Origin: an uncultured Eubacterium sp.
Lineage (GTDB): Bacteria > Bacillota > Clostridia > Peptostreptococcales > Anaerovoracaceae
Assembly (NCBI GenBank): GCA_900551775.1
Contig: URXI01000060.1
Location: 1-16,985, forward strand
DNA length: 16,985 nt
Direction: 5' to 3'
The position numbers were made by a program, and so were the translations under genes. The notes under the pieces are model-generated. The model was given only the letters and a program-made list of their open reading frames with translations. It was not told the origin of the DNA and made no database searches. Below are positions 1 through 6,794 of the stretch, one piece after another (the stretch's first letter is position 1; each line of letters begins with the position of its first letter).

Positions 1-1
1 C

Positions 2-178
2 AAAAATAGAGCTCATTTTATACACACCGCCGAATACCGGCGCGGATTTACTGCAAACCAGATTTTCGCCAACCCCCATGCTGTTGATCTGCGCCCCCTG
101 TGAAATCAGGGATTCCAGCGAGCAAAAGGAAGCTCTGCCGTCCGGAGGCCGAAAAAATACAGCGCTTACGAGGGATGA
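2..178 (-). pseudogene. pncB: Nicotinate phosphoribosyltransferase, C-terminal fragment
   Basis: On the minus strand an open frame runs off the left edge. It contains ISQGAQINSMGVGENLVCSK followed by SAPVFGGVYKM, which matches the conserved nicotinate phosphoribosyltransferase segment (QGA.IDSFGVGE.L....PVFGGVYKL). The enzyme makes nicotinate mononucleotide in NAD salvage. The roughly 300 residues that normally precede this segment are missing. Recognisable similarity starts only near position 135, and an in-frame TGA at 179-181 precedes the frame. The fragment therefore has no proper start and is a decayed or truncated remnant. It is transcribed away from the phosphatase remnant at 186 and belongs to the host chromosome rather than the element. 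Confidence 0.75.
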
Positions 179-185
179 TCAGAAG

Positions 186-227
186 ATGAGAAAAATCCTG
201 TTTGTCTGCCACGGCAATATGTGTTGA
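186..227 (+). pseudogene. Low-molecular-weight protein tyrosine phosphatase, truncated in its P-loop
   Basis: ATG at 186 starts a 13-residue reading frame, MRKILFVCHGNMC, which stops at TGA 225-227. LMW protein tyrosine phosphatases begin with a short strand leading into the catalytic P-loop C-x5-R-S (typically ILFVCHGNICRSP). The first catalytic cysteine is present, but the sequence leaves the family exactly before the CRSP arginine. The rest of the roughly 150-residue enzyme is absent. The clean loss at a conserved, highly constrained site suggests that the gene start was separated from its body by insertion of the element. If so, the remainder should sit at the other end of the element or contig. 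A deletion remnant is the alternative. Confidence 0.75.
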
Positions 228-231
228 AGTG

Positions 232-262
232 CTGAAAAGCCAGTAAAATCAAGGGCTTTCAG
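232..262. repeat. Hairpin next to the presumed element boundary
   Basis: CTGAAAAGCC (232-241) can pair with GGGCTTTCAG (253-262) with one bulged A. An 8-base copy of CTGAAAAG recurs directly at 267-274. The hairpin starts eight bases after the point where phosphatase homology ends. It could be part of a recombinase binding region or a transcription stop for the broken gene. There is no long T-run, so I favour a role in the recombination site. That is inference only. Confidence 0.4.
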
Positions 263-276
263 GTTTCTGAAAAGTG

Positions 277-298
277 CTACTACACCACTACTACACCA
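277..298. repeat. Perfect 11-bp tandem repeat near the left end
   Basis: CTACTACACCA occurs twice in direct succession, 277-287 and 288-298, with no mismatch. Short direct repeats close to an element end are typical of arm-type binding sites for tyrosine integrases or excisionases. No integrase is in the window to match them with. The remaining intergenic bases up to the RBS of the next gene (299-355) show no convincing promoter. Confidence 0.55.
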
Positions 299-369
299 AT
301 TGACTTTGGAACCTCGGTGTGACGAAGAAAAATAGACGGGGTTTTTCCCGACTGACGAGGTGTAAAAGC

Positions 370-750
370 ATGAAGAAAACGATCACGGAAAACAGTTTGA
401 ATTACGTTCTGACAGGTGACTATTACATCCCCTACTTGACGATACCGGAGGAAGAAAGGCCCATCGGGCGGTGGGGACGGATGCACCTGAATTACTTGAA
501 AGAACATCATCCCATTTGCTATAACAGCCTCCTGCTCAGCGGAAAGCTTCAAACCTATCTGTCGGCTCTGAACGAGCAAGCGCATGATCGCTTGGAGTTG
601 CTCATGCACCAGATGAAGAAAGCTGAAGGTATCACGGAGGCTTTGAAAGACAGCGACCAGATGGCGTGGGTGCGGGCGATGAACAGCATCCGCAGCAGGG
701 CTGAGGAAATCATCCTCCACGAAATGATCTACGGGGAGGATGCGGTATGA
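370..750 (+). CDS. tnpV: TnpV family transposon-encoded protein
   Basis: A 126-residue soluble protein, rich in charged helices, with the pattern of the TnpV family found in transposons and integrative elements of Firmicutes. It has an N-terminal MKKTITENSLNY start, an IPEEERPIGRWG-like segment near residues 25-36, then LLLSGKL and a C-terminal RAMNSIRSRAEEIILHEMIY helix. The family has no established biochemical role. It is known mainly as an accessory passenger of mobile elements. I chose ATG 370 because GAGGTG ends seven bases upstream. A GTG at 319 would add 17 residues but lacks a ribosome site and family support. The stop codon overlaps the next start (ATGA), so the two genes are translationally coupled. 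Confidence 0.8.
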   Translation: MKKTITENSLNYVLTGDYYIPYLTIPEEERPIGRWGRMHLNYLKEHHPICYNSLLLSGKLQTYLSALNEQAHDRLELLMHQMKKAEGITEALKDSDQMAWVRAMNSIRSRAEEIILHEMIYGEDAV

Positions 751-1010
751 GAATCCTTGAAGAACTCTGGTACGGCAATATCGAGCCGACGGAGTACGCG
801 GCTGCTCACAGCAAGGAATACCGGGAACTGCGCCGCCTGATCGATCGCAACGAAGAAAAGCTTCGAGCCACCATGACAGACGAGCAGAAGGAGTTGTTTG
901 CTAAGTATGTGGAACGCATGCAGGATTGCCAGACGTTGGCTGAATGCATGCTGTTCCAGAATAGCTTTAAACTCGGCGTCAGAATGATGGCCGAAGTCAT
1001 GGTAGAATAA
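747..1010 (+). CDS. DUF6809-like small protein
   Basis: An 87-residue, mostly helical protein beginning MRILEELWYGNI and continuing with RNEEKLRATMTDEQKELFAKY. This matches small Firmicutes proteins labelled DUF6809, which often sit beside TnpV in mobile elements. The molecular function is unknown. No catalytic motif, signal peptide or membrane segment is visible. The start overlaps the tnpV stop by the ATGA junction, and a strong terminator follows at once, so tnpV and this gene form a closed two-gene unit. The family name rests on recall of similar sequences, not a search. Confidence 0.65.
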   Translation: MRILEELWYGNIEPTEYAAAHSKEYRELRRLIDRNEEKLRATMTDEQKELFAKYVERMQDCQTLAECMLFQNSFKLGVRMMAEVMVE

Positions 1011-1020
1011 CGGAAAATAC

Positions 1021-1053
1021 AGCCCGCCGATCGGATGATTGGCGGGCTTTTCT
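1021..1053 (+). terminator. Rho-independent terminator of the tnpV unit
   Basis: AGCCCGCC (1021-1028) pairs with GGCGGGCT (1041-1048). The stem extends through the following bases (one G-T pair) to a four-base loop at 1033-1036. TTTCTTTG follows. It lies 10 bases after the stop of the DUF6809-like gene. Confidence 0.85.
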
Positions 1054-1101
1054 TTGTCATACGACAAATGAAAACATCGTTCATCACTTGACATATGACA
1101 A
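1054..1101. promoter_or_regulatory. Duplicated palindromic operator
   Basis: Two imperfect palindromes share the pattern TTGNCATAYGNCAA: TTGTCATACGACAA at 1054-1067 and TTGACATATGACAA at 1088-1101. They are 34 bp apart start to start. The second coincides with the -35 hexamer of the promoter for the HipA-like gene. This is the expected layout for an autorepressor site. The natural candidate to bind it is the helix-turn-helix protein at 1935-2750. The binder is inferred, not shown. Confidence 0.6.
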
Positions 1102-1116
1102 ATAGCGAAGTAAAAT
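1088..1116 (+). promoter_or_regulatory. Promoter of the HipA-like operon
   Basis: TTGACA (1088-1093), a 17-base spacer and TAAAAT (1111-1116) form a near-consensus vegetative promoter. Transcription would start close to 1123, leaving a very short leader that contains the GAGGTG ribosome site (1126-1131) for the gene at 1139. Confidence 0.75.
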
Positions 1117-1138
1117 AATCCTGAAGAGGTGAACTGCA

Positions 1139-1960
1139 ATGAACAGAATCATTCATGAGAAGCAGGACATGACGCATCTGTCCTGGTCAAAGATTCGCAA
1201 CTCGTCTGGCACGGCGGGCTCCTTTTTGAAAGCATACTCCATACTGGGCGGCAAGAAAACCTATTACAAGCTGTCTAACTTCGATCAGATGGCCGGCGTC
1301 GTCGGGCACGAATCTGTTAACGAGATTATCGTGGATCGTCTGCTGTACATCCTGGGCATTCCCCATCTGCAGTATCAGCTGATTCATGCGGATGTGCTCA
1401 TCGGCGGGAAGCCGCATGAGGTCTATCTCTGCGCCTCCGAGGATTTCAAACAGCGTGGCGAAAGCAAACTGGCGCTGGATGCCTATTGGGATATTGAACA
1501 TCAGGAGGGCGAGTCGCCACTGGACTTTTGTATCCGCAACGGTTGGGAAGAATACATCTATCAAATGCTGGTGGTTGACTTCCTGATTCTGAACCGTGAC
1601 CGGCATGGCGCGAACATTGAAGTGCTGCGGAACAGCCGCAAAAAGACTATCCATCTGGCTCCACTCTTCGATCACGGCCTGTCGCTGCTGTTCAACTGCC
1701 GGGATAACGCTGCCGTGACCGCCTATGATGTGATGGCCGACAAGCGCGTGAACAATTACATTGGCTCCGGCTCCACGTGGGAGAACCTAAAGCTGATCCC
1801 GAAGGAGAAAACACCGCAGTTGAATCCCTTGAATGAATCTGACAAAGCTGTATTGATGAGCGAATTGGACGGCGTCATTTCTCAGGCATTGCAGGATAAA
1901 ATCTGGGAGATGATCTGGAGAAGGTGGTGTGCGTATGAAGATCTTTGCCATTCGAGATGA
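1139..1960 (+). CDS. HipA-like (HipT-type) serine/threonine kinase
   Basis: A 273-residue HipA-family kinase. HipA and HipT toxins phosphorylate aminoacyl-tRNA synthetases and arrest growth. Visible kinase features: a glycine/serine loop (NSSGTAGSFLKA, residues 21-32), the ATP-binding lysine in YYKLS (K44), a conserved acidic helix (HESVNEIIVDRLL, 57-69), the catalytic motif NRDRHGAN (152-159, D154) and the metal-binding FDHG (177-180, D178). All key residues are present, so the kinase should be active. At about 270 residues it is much shorter than E. coli HipA (about 440) and lacks the N-terminal Couple_hipA part. In that it resembles HipT of three-gene HipBST systems. GAGGTG sits seven bases before ATG. 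Its 3' end overlaps the next gene by 26 bases, so the two are co-translated. The substrate is unknown. Confidence 0.75.
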   Translation: MNRIIHEKQDMTHLSWSKIRNSSGTAGSFLKAYSILGGKKTYYKLSNFDQMAGVVGHESVNEIIVDRLLYILGIPHLQYQLIHADVLIGGKPHEVYLCASEDFKQRGESKLALDAYWDIEHQEGESPLDFCIRNGWEEYIYQMLVVDFLILNRDRHGANIEVLRNSRKKTIHLAPLFDHGLSLLFNCRDNAAVTAYDVMADKRVNNYIGSGSTWENLKLIPKEKTPQLNPLNESDKAVLMSELDGVISQALQDKIWEMIWRRWCAYEDLCHSR

Positions 1961-2750
1961 ATCTGCTGCTGATCAGATTGATCTTGCTTACCTGCTTTAT
2001 TACGAGATGGAGAAGCGGTTCTATATCGAGCTGCCCGAGAATGCTGATCCGTGGGAAACGCCGCTGCTCCTGTCCTCTTTCGTGAAGAACGGCGAGACTT
2101 CCATCAACTCTTATTGGAGCAAGATGTGGGTGCAGCAGCGCATTGTCCCCACAGATCGTCAGAACCTTGGACAGGTGCTCAAGGACAACAACCTGAAAGA
2201 GTACGATGAGTTTGGCCTGCTGATGCTTTCCATGGGACGATGTGCGCAGGATGATTACTACCTTGTGCCCATTGAAGAAACACAGCTGCCTGATAACATC
2301 CGGAAGCGTTTTGCTAAGCTGATTGAGGATGTGGTTCCTCTTGATGACTATTCACTGCTGGTATTCTTCCGGGATGGTACAGTGAAGAAGTGTAGCATCA
2401 AAGAGCGTTACGAAGATGCAGCGTCTTTTCAGGTACTGTTCCGGAACGAGGATTACTTCTATGCCGTCAATCTCCAACCAGGAGGCCATGGCGTTGAGTG
2501 GGATGTGAACCTGAGTGTCAGTGCGGCAACGCTATACCGCATCGGCAAGAAGATTCCCCTGAGTGTTTCTGACTTCCGGAACTTCGTTGTGCATCGTGTT
2601 GTGAATGTGGCTGAAGCTGCGGAGATCTTGGGCTGCAGCAGGCAGAATATTGATTATTTGACCAAGACAGGGAAGCTGCATCCTATTAAGCGTTCGGGGA
2701 AGGATACGCTGTATTTGAAGAGTGAGATTTTGAAGCGGAATTGGCAGTGA
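1935..2750 (+). CDS. HipS-like / DUF2442-like / helix-turn-helix fusion, probable antitoxin-regulator
   Basis: A 271-residue protein in three parts. Residues about 1-115 contain a run with WSKMWVQQRIVPTDR and YDEFGLLML. This resembles the N-terminal subdomain of HipA (ri.p..R.n....L...gl..yd...lL), the part supplied by HipS in HipBST systems. Residues about 138-206 (LLVFFRDGTV ... VEWDVNLSV ... TLYRIGKKI) resemble DUF2442. Residues about 222-270 form an excisionase/MerR-like HTH (NVAEAAEILGCSRQNIDYL). I chose ATG 1935 because AAGGTGG precedes it by seven bases; GTG 1929 adds two residues. It overlaps the kinase gene, and a terminator follows. Inferred role: it neutralises the kinase and represses the shared promoter through its HTH. 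The DUF2442 and HTH parts are fairly clear; the HipS likeness is a weaker reading. Confidence 0.6.
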   Translation: MKIFAIRDESAADQIDLAYLLYYEMEKRFYIELPENADPWETPLLLSSFVKNGETSINSYWSKMWVQQRIVPTDRQNLGQVLKDNNLKEYDEFGLLMLSMGRCAQDDYYLVPIEETQLPDNIRKRFAKLIEDVVPLDDYSLLVFFRDGTVKKCSIKERYEDAASFQVLFRNEDYFYAVNLQPGGHGVEWDVNLSVSAATLYRIGKKIPLSVSDFRNFVVHRVVNVAEAAEILGCSRQNIDYLTKTGKLHPIKRSGKDTLYLKSEILKRNWQ

Positions 2751-2769
2751 TTAATGAAGCTTAATATAT

Positions 2770-2805
2770 AAATGCTCCGTGATGAATATTCGTCACGGAG
2801 CATTT
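2770..2805. terminator. Terminator of the HipA-like operon
   Basis: AAATGCTCCGTGA (2770-2782) and TCACGGAGCATTT (2793-2805) form a perfect 13-bp stem with a 10-base loop. The A-rich 5' side and T-rich 3' side let it work in both directions. It begins 20 bases after the stop at 2750. Confidence 0.8.
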
Positions 2806-2865
2806 GTCCATCATTGATCAGAATAGTGAACAAGATCCCTTTTCTATTTAGAGAAAAGCCTTTTA

Positions 2866-2895
2866 TTGACAAAATAAAGCCAATCATGCTATTAT
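2866..2895 (+). promoter_or_regulatory. Promoter of the restriction-modification operon
   Basis: TTGACA (2866-2871), an 18-base spacer and TATTAT (2890-2895) form a strong vegetative promoter reading into the XRE regulator gene. The -10 hexamer overlaps the left edge of the large operator that follows. Confidence 0.75.
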
Positions 2896-2927
2896 AGTGA
2901 TAGCTGTAAGTTAACAGCTATCACTAT
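2894..2927. promoter_or_regulatory. Perfect 14-bp inverted-repeat operator
   Basis: ATAGTGATAGCTGT (2894-2907) and ACAGCTATCACTAT (2914-2927) are exact reverse complements separated by AAGTTA. The repeat covers the end of the -10 box, the transcription start and the leader, ending four bases before the AAGGAGG ribosome site. Such a site fits autorepression by the XRE protein encoded immediately downstream, as for controller proteins of restriction systems. It would also form a hairpin in the mRNA leader. Confidence 0.75.
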
Positions 2928-2944
2928 GAGAAGGAGGGGGATGA

Positions 2945-3361
2945 ATGGCTGTATCATCTGCTGATAAGAAGCAACTTGGTAAGTGGATCAAGCAATTAAG
3001 AGAAAAGAAAAAGCCCTATCTCTCTCAGCGACAGCTTGCGCTGGCTGTAGAAATTACAAACGCTTCTCTTAGTTCAATTGAAAGCGGAATGATATTTCCG
3101 TCTGAAGAGTTGTTGCTAAAGTTATTAGAGCAACTCCAACCACCTCCTGAAGTGCGAGAAAAGATATTAACTCTTTTCGCAAAAGCAAAAAAAACATCGC
3201 CCCCAGATATAAATGCAGAACTTAGTAAAAATCCAAGACTTTGGGGACTGATAAGGCAACTAATTGCAGTAGATCCCACAGATGAACTGGTATCTCAAAT
3301 CGAACAGCTGATATTTACGAAACCAAACGTAGCGGGAGGAATGGCTCATGACATTAAATGA
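2945..3361 (+). CDS. XRE-family transcriptional regulator
   Basis: A 138-residue DNA-binding protein. Residues about 10-65 form a Cro/C1-type helix-turn-helix (LGKWIKQLRE ... LSQRQLALAVEITNASLSSIESG ... PSEELLLKLLEQL). The rest is a helical tail of unknown role, possibly for dimerisation. It is the first gene of a four-gene operon and sits directly behind the 14-bp inverted repeat. By analogy with controller proteins it probably represses or times expression of the methylase-nuclease behind it. The start at ATG 2945 follows AAGGAGGGGG with good spacing; ATG 2941 is in another frame. Its last 14 bases overlap the methylase gene, and the latter's GGGAGGA site lies inside this gene. Confidence 0.85.
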   Translation: MAVSSADKKQLGKWIKQLREKKKPYLSQRQLALAVEITNASLSSIESGMIFPSEELLLKLLEQLQPPPEVREKILTLFAKAKKTSPPDINAELSKNPRLWGLIRQLIAVDPTDELVSQIEQLIFTKPNVAGGMAHDIK

Positions 3362-5333
3362 ACTTTTTAGAAATACTACTTACGATGATACTCTGTTTTC
3401 TGACGAAGCAAAGGCAGTGGTCGAGTCTCGTATTTTTATGAAGACAGTTCGTGGGGCTGAAGTACCGCACATCAAGTGTATTATCCGTGAAAAAGATATC
3501 CGGCTTACTCCCGAAGAAGCAGTACGACAGTTGTACATCTATCGCCTAATAAACGAATACGCTTATCCAGCAGATCGTATTCAATTGGAAACTCCTATTC
3601 ATTTCGGGCGAGAAGTAAAGCGTGCGGATATTACGATCATGGATAAAGACCGCCCATTAGTTCCTTACATCATCGTAGAAGTAAAAAAGCCTAAGTTAAC
3701 TGATGGCAAGGAACAGTTAAAGTCCTACTGCAATGCAACTGGGGCTCCTATTGGTGTATGGACAAACGGCGAGCAAATCTCATGCTATAATCGCAAAGAC
3801 CCCAATTTCTTTGAAGAGATCAGTGACATTCCCAAAGCATCTCAAAAGCTTTCTGATATTCTCAATGAAAAATTCACTTATGAAGATCTAAAACGCATCG
3901 ACAAAATCAGCACGCAAAAGAAATCACTTCGTTCCTTGATCAAAGAGATGGAAGACGAAGTTCTTGCCAGCGCAGGTGTCGATTCCTTTGAAGAAATCTT
4001 CAAACTGATTTTTGCTAAGCTATATGATGAACTAATTTGCGCCAATGACCCGACCGCTTTTCTACAATTCCGAAACACTGGCGATACCGATTTTGAGCTC
4101 AAGGAGAAAATCCAAGGGCTGTTTGATGATGCAAAAAAGAAGTGGGAAGGCATTTTTACCGAAGAGAGTAAAATACTCCTTTCCCCTTCCCATTTGGCTG
4201 TCTGTGTAGCCTCTCTTCAGGATATCAAGCTTTTTAACAACAATCTCGATGTTGTTGATGATGCTTTTGAGTACCTTATGAGCAAGGCTCAGAAGGGAGA
4301 AAAGGGACAATACTTTACCCCTCGTTATGTTATTGATATGTGCGTGCGGATGATGAATCCTACTGTTAAGGATAAAATCATTGATACGGCCTGCGGCAGT
4401 TCAGGCTTTACTGTTCACAGCATCTTCAAGGTCTGGAAGGATATTCGCCGCGAAAAAGGGCTTCCTGCTGGCGAAGGATTTACTGCAGCCGAACGTATTC
4501 CGGAAGAAACCAACTATGTTAGAGACAATGTGTTTGCTATTGATTTTGACGAAAAGACCGTCCGTGTAGCCCGTACTCTGAATTTGATTGCCGGTGATGG
4601 ACAAACCAACGTGCTGCATCTGAACACGTTGGACTATTCGCGCTGGAGTGAAATAATCAAGCAAGAAGACTGGAATGACACCTACAACGAGGGCTTTAAA
4701 AAATTAAAGAAACTCCAGCCTACTGGAGTCAGAGATTATAGCCAGTTTCAGTTTGATCTCGTTATGGCTAACCCACCGTTTGCAGGTGATATTAAGGAAA
4801 ATACGATTATTTCTCGCTATGAGTTAGGCAAAAACAGTGCTGGTAAATGGCAGAGTAGAGTTGGTCGCGATGTTCTATTTATTGAGCGCAATCTGAACTT
4901 CCTTAAGCCCGGTGGACGCATGGCGATTGTCCTTCCTCAGGGGCGCTTTAACAACTCCAGCGATAAAGCACTCCGAGAGTTTATTGCTGAACGCTGCCGC
5001 ATTCTTGCGGTCGTGGGCTTGCATGGAAATGTGTTTAAGCCTCATACAGGTACAAAAACCTCGGTATTATTTGTCCAGAAGTGGGACGATGTGTTGTGTC
5101 CGAAAAGGGATGACTATCCCATCTTTTTTGCTACCATGCAAAAACCGAGTAAGGACAATTCTGGCGATAAGATATATGTGAAGGATCCCGTTACTGGCGA
5201 AAACAAACTCGATTCTCACGGACATTTGATTGTCGATCACGACTTGTACAACCATGATGACATGACACAAGACGGCATTGCCGAAGCCTTCATTGAGTTT
5301 GCAAAGAAAGAAGGTCTAAGTTTTTTCGCATGA
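3348..5333 (+). CDS. Nuclease-methylase fusion (HSDR_N plus N6-adenine methylase)
   Basis: A 661-residue bifunctional restriction-modification subunit. Residues about 40-165 resemble the HsdR N-terminal nuclease domain. They carry a PD-(D/E)xK signature: D94 in RADITI and E111-x-K113 in IIVEVKKP. A helical linker follows. The N-6 DNA methylase core starts near 280: KGQYFTPRYVI (319-329), SAM-binding motif I DTACGSSG (346-353) and catalytic motif IV NPPF (475-478). All motifs look intact. Standard HsdM has no nuclease domain, and standard HsdR carries a SNF2 helicase that is absent from this operon. The layout matches BcgI-type systems, where one subunit both cuts and methylates and a separate subunit gives specificity. 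The stop overlaps the specificity gene (ATGA). Inferred: a type IIB/IIG-like enzyme rather than type I. Confidence 0.85.
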   Translation: MTLNELFRNTTYDDTLFSDEAKAVVESRIFMKTVRGAEVPHIKCIIREKDIRLTPEEAVRQLYIYRLINEYAYPADRIQLETPIHFGREVKRADITIMDKDRPLVPYIIVEVKKPKLTDGKEQLKSYCNATGAPIGVWTNGEQISCYNRKDPNFFEEISDIPKASQKLSDILNEKFTYEDLKRIDKISTQKKSLRSLIKEMEDEVLASAGVDSFEEIFKLIFAKLYDELICANDPTAFLQFRNTGDTDFELKEKIQGLFDDAKKKWEGIFTEESKILLSPSHLAVCVASLQDIKLFNNNLDVVDDAFEYLMSKAQKGEKGQYFTPRYVIDMCVRMMNPTVKDKIIDTACGSSGFTVHSIFKVWKDIRREKGLPAGEGFTAAERIPEETNYVRDNVFAIDFDEKTVRVARTLNLIAGDGQTNVLHLNTLDYSRWSEIIKQEDWNDTYNEGFKKLKKLQPTGVRDYSQFQFDLVMANPPFAGDIKENTIISRYELGKNSAGKWQSRVGRDVLFIERNLNFLKPGGRMAIVLPQGRFNNSSDKALREFIAERCRILAVVGLHGNVFKPHTGTKTSVLFVQKWDDVLCPKRDDYPIFFATMQKPSKDNSGDKIYVKDPVTGENKLDSHGHLIVDHDLYNHDDMTQDGIAEAFIEFAKKEGLSFFA

Positions 5334-6790
5334 GCCCATCCGTTGAACCTTTCGATGAAGCCAAGTACAAGGCTTTGATGGATGGGCTGGAATGCAGCGA
5401 AATTAGTCTATCAACGGTTTTCGAGTATGAATCATTTCGGATTGACAGTCATTTTTTCGAAAAGCAGTATTCTGATTTGAAGCGGACTATTGGTATGCTC
5501 CCTTGTGAAATTCTAAGAAACCTCGTTGCAAAACCCATCCAGACAGGCCACACTCCGTCTATGGTAGTTGACGAGTATTACGGAGGCAATATTCCGTTAA
5601 TAAAGACAAACAATCTTCATGAAAATACAATTAGCACTGTTTTTACCGACTACTTAACATCAAAAGGAAATGCGATAATTTCGAGAACAGAGCTTGCTAA
5701 AGATGATATTATAACTACAATCATCGGGGCAACAGAAGAGATTATTGCCCGTAGTGCATTAGTAACCGCAGAAACGATCCCTGCAAATATTAATCAGAAT
5801 ATTGCTCAGATCAGAATAGACTCAAAGAAAATAGCACCTGAATATGTAAATGCTTACTTGAATTCTTTTTATGGGAAACAGTACTTATTGTACCTATCCA
5901 GGCAAACTGAACAGGTTAATCTTAATTGTAAAGAGGTGGAGATTGTCCCAGTTCCTGTAGTAAGCAAATCATTTCAAGAAATCATTGCCAGCATAACCCG
6001 AAGAGCAACTACGCTATCTTTAGCAGCGTCAGAAGCATATAATGCTGGCGGAAAGCATCTTTCCGATAATTTTCCCATAACACAAAGTGACTACGTTGTT
6101 GAACCACCAAGGATCAAATTCTTTCAAGAGTCGTACAAAAAGTCTGGTCGTTTAGATGCAGAATATTACCAGGAAAAATACGAAAGATACAGTGAATCGC
6201 TTCATACAAACGAAACTGTTGGGTCAATGTGTAAGCTTCACGACGAAACTTTTTTGCCAAAAGAAAACGAGAACTATCGATATATCGAACTTTCTAATGT
6301 CGGTCTTGCAGGAGAGATTTCTGGTGTAGATAAAATAAACGGAGCAGAATTACCATCAAGAGCTCGTCGAAAAGTGAAGACTGGGCAAATTGTTATTTCG
6401 TCAGTCGAAGGCTCTTTGCAAAGTTGCGCTCTCATTACTGAAGATCATAATAATTGCCTTTGCTCTACTGGTTTCTATATTCTTGACTCTGAAGATATCA
6501 ATCCTGAAACATTGCTTGTACTCTTTAAATCCAAGGTTATTCAAGCTCTGATGAAGCAACGTTGCTCGGGGACAATCTTAGCCGGAATTACAAAAGATGA
6601 ACTACTCTCCATGCCGTTACCCAAAATTGATGAGGAGCTTCAAAAAGATATCGCTGTAAAAATACATGAATCCTTTAATCTTCGTCGCCAATCTAAACAA
6701 CTACTCGAATATGCAAAGCAGGCTGTTGAAATGGCTATAGAGCAAGGAGAAGATGTAGCAATTGCTTGGCTGAAAGACAAGGTGGAATAA
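5330..6790 (+). CDS. hsdS: Specificity subunit (HsdS-like, two target recognition domains)
   Basis: A 486-residue DNA-recognition subunit with two halves. The first begins RIDSHFFEKQYS (residues 37-48) and the second RLDAEYYQEKYE (274-285). These internally repeated segments mark the start of each target recognition domain. Each half ends with a typical closing pattern (KEVEIVPVPV at 201-210; KDELLSMPLPK at 422-432) and a coiled, helical stretch that would form the spacer. Two TRDs imply a bipartite target. It would dock onto the methylase-nuclease encoded upstream; the genes overlap by four bases. No truncation or frameshift is visible. The target sequence cannot be read from the protein. 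Confidence 0.85.
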   Translation: MSPSVEPFDEAKYKALMDGLECSEISLSTVFEYESFRIDSHFFEKQYSDLKRTIGMLPCEILRNLVAKPIQTGHTPSMVVDEYYGGNIPLIKTNNLHENTISTVFTDYLTSKGNAIISRTELAKDDIITTIIGATEEIIARSALVTAETIPANINQNIAQIRIDSKKIAPEYVNAYLNSFYGKQYLLYLSRQTEQVNLNCKEVEIVPVPVVSKSFQEIIASITRRATTLSLAASEAYNAGGKHLSDNFPITQSDYVVEPPRIKFFQESYKKSGRLDAEYYQEKYERYSESLHTNETVGSMCKLHDETFLPKENENYRYIELSNVGLAGEISGVDKINGAELPSRARRKVKTGQIVISSVEGSLQSCALITEDHNNCLCSTGFYILDSEDINPETLLVLFKSKVIQALMKQRCSGTILAGITKDELLSMPLPKIDEELQKDIAVKIHESFNLRRQSKQLLEYAKQAVEMAIEQGEDVAIAWLKDKVE

Positions 6791-6794
6791 CAGT

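Noticed and set aside
3..227. Plus-strand frame open from the left edge through the phosphatase start
   Set aside because: The part before 186 resembles no protein and is the antisense of the pncB fragment, which has clear family motifs.
277..298. Start of a CRISPR array
   Set aside because: Only two adjacent 11-bp copies with no spacers and no cas genes; a tandem repeat at an element end is simpler.
319..369. Upstream GTG start for the TnpV gene
   Set aside because: No ribosome site, and family proteins begin at the MKKTITEN position; GAGGTG precedes ATG 370.
1187..1675. Long minus-strand open frame inside the HipA-like gene
   Set aside because: Antisense shadow of a gene with complete kinase motifs; no start signal or family likeness.
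3348..5333. Classic type I restriction system
   Set aside because: No SNF2-type HsdR gene in the operon, and the nuclease domain is fused to the methylase; a BcgI-like reading fits better.
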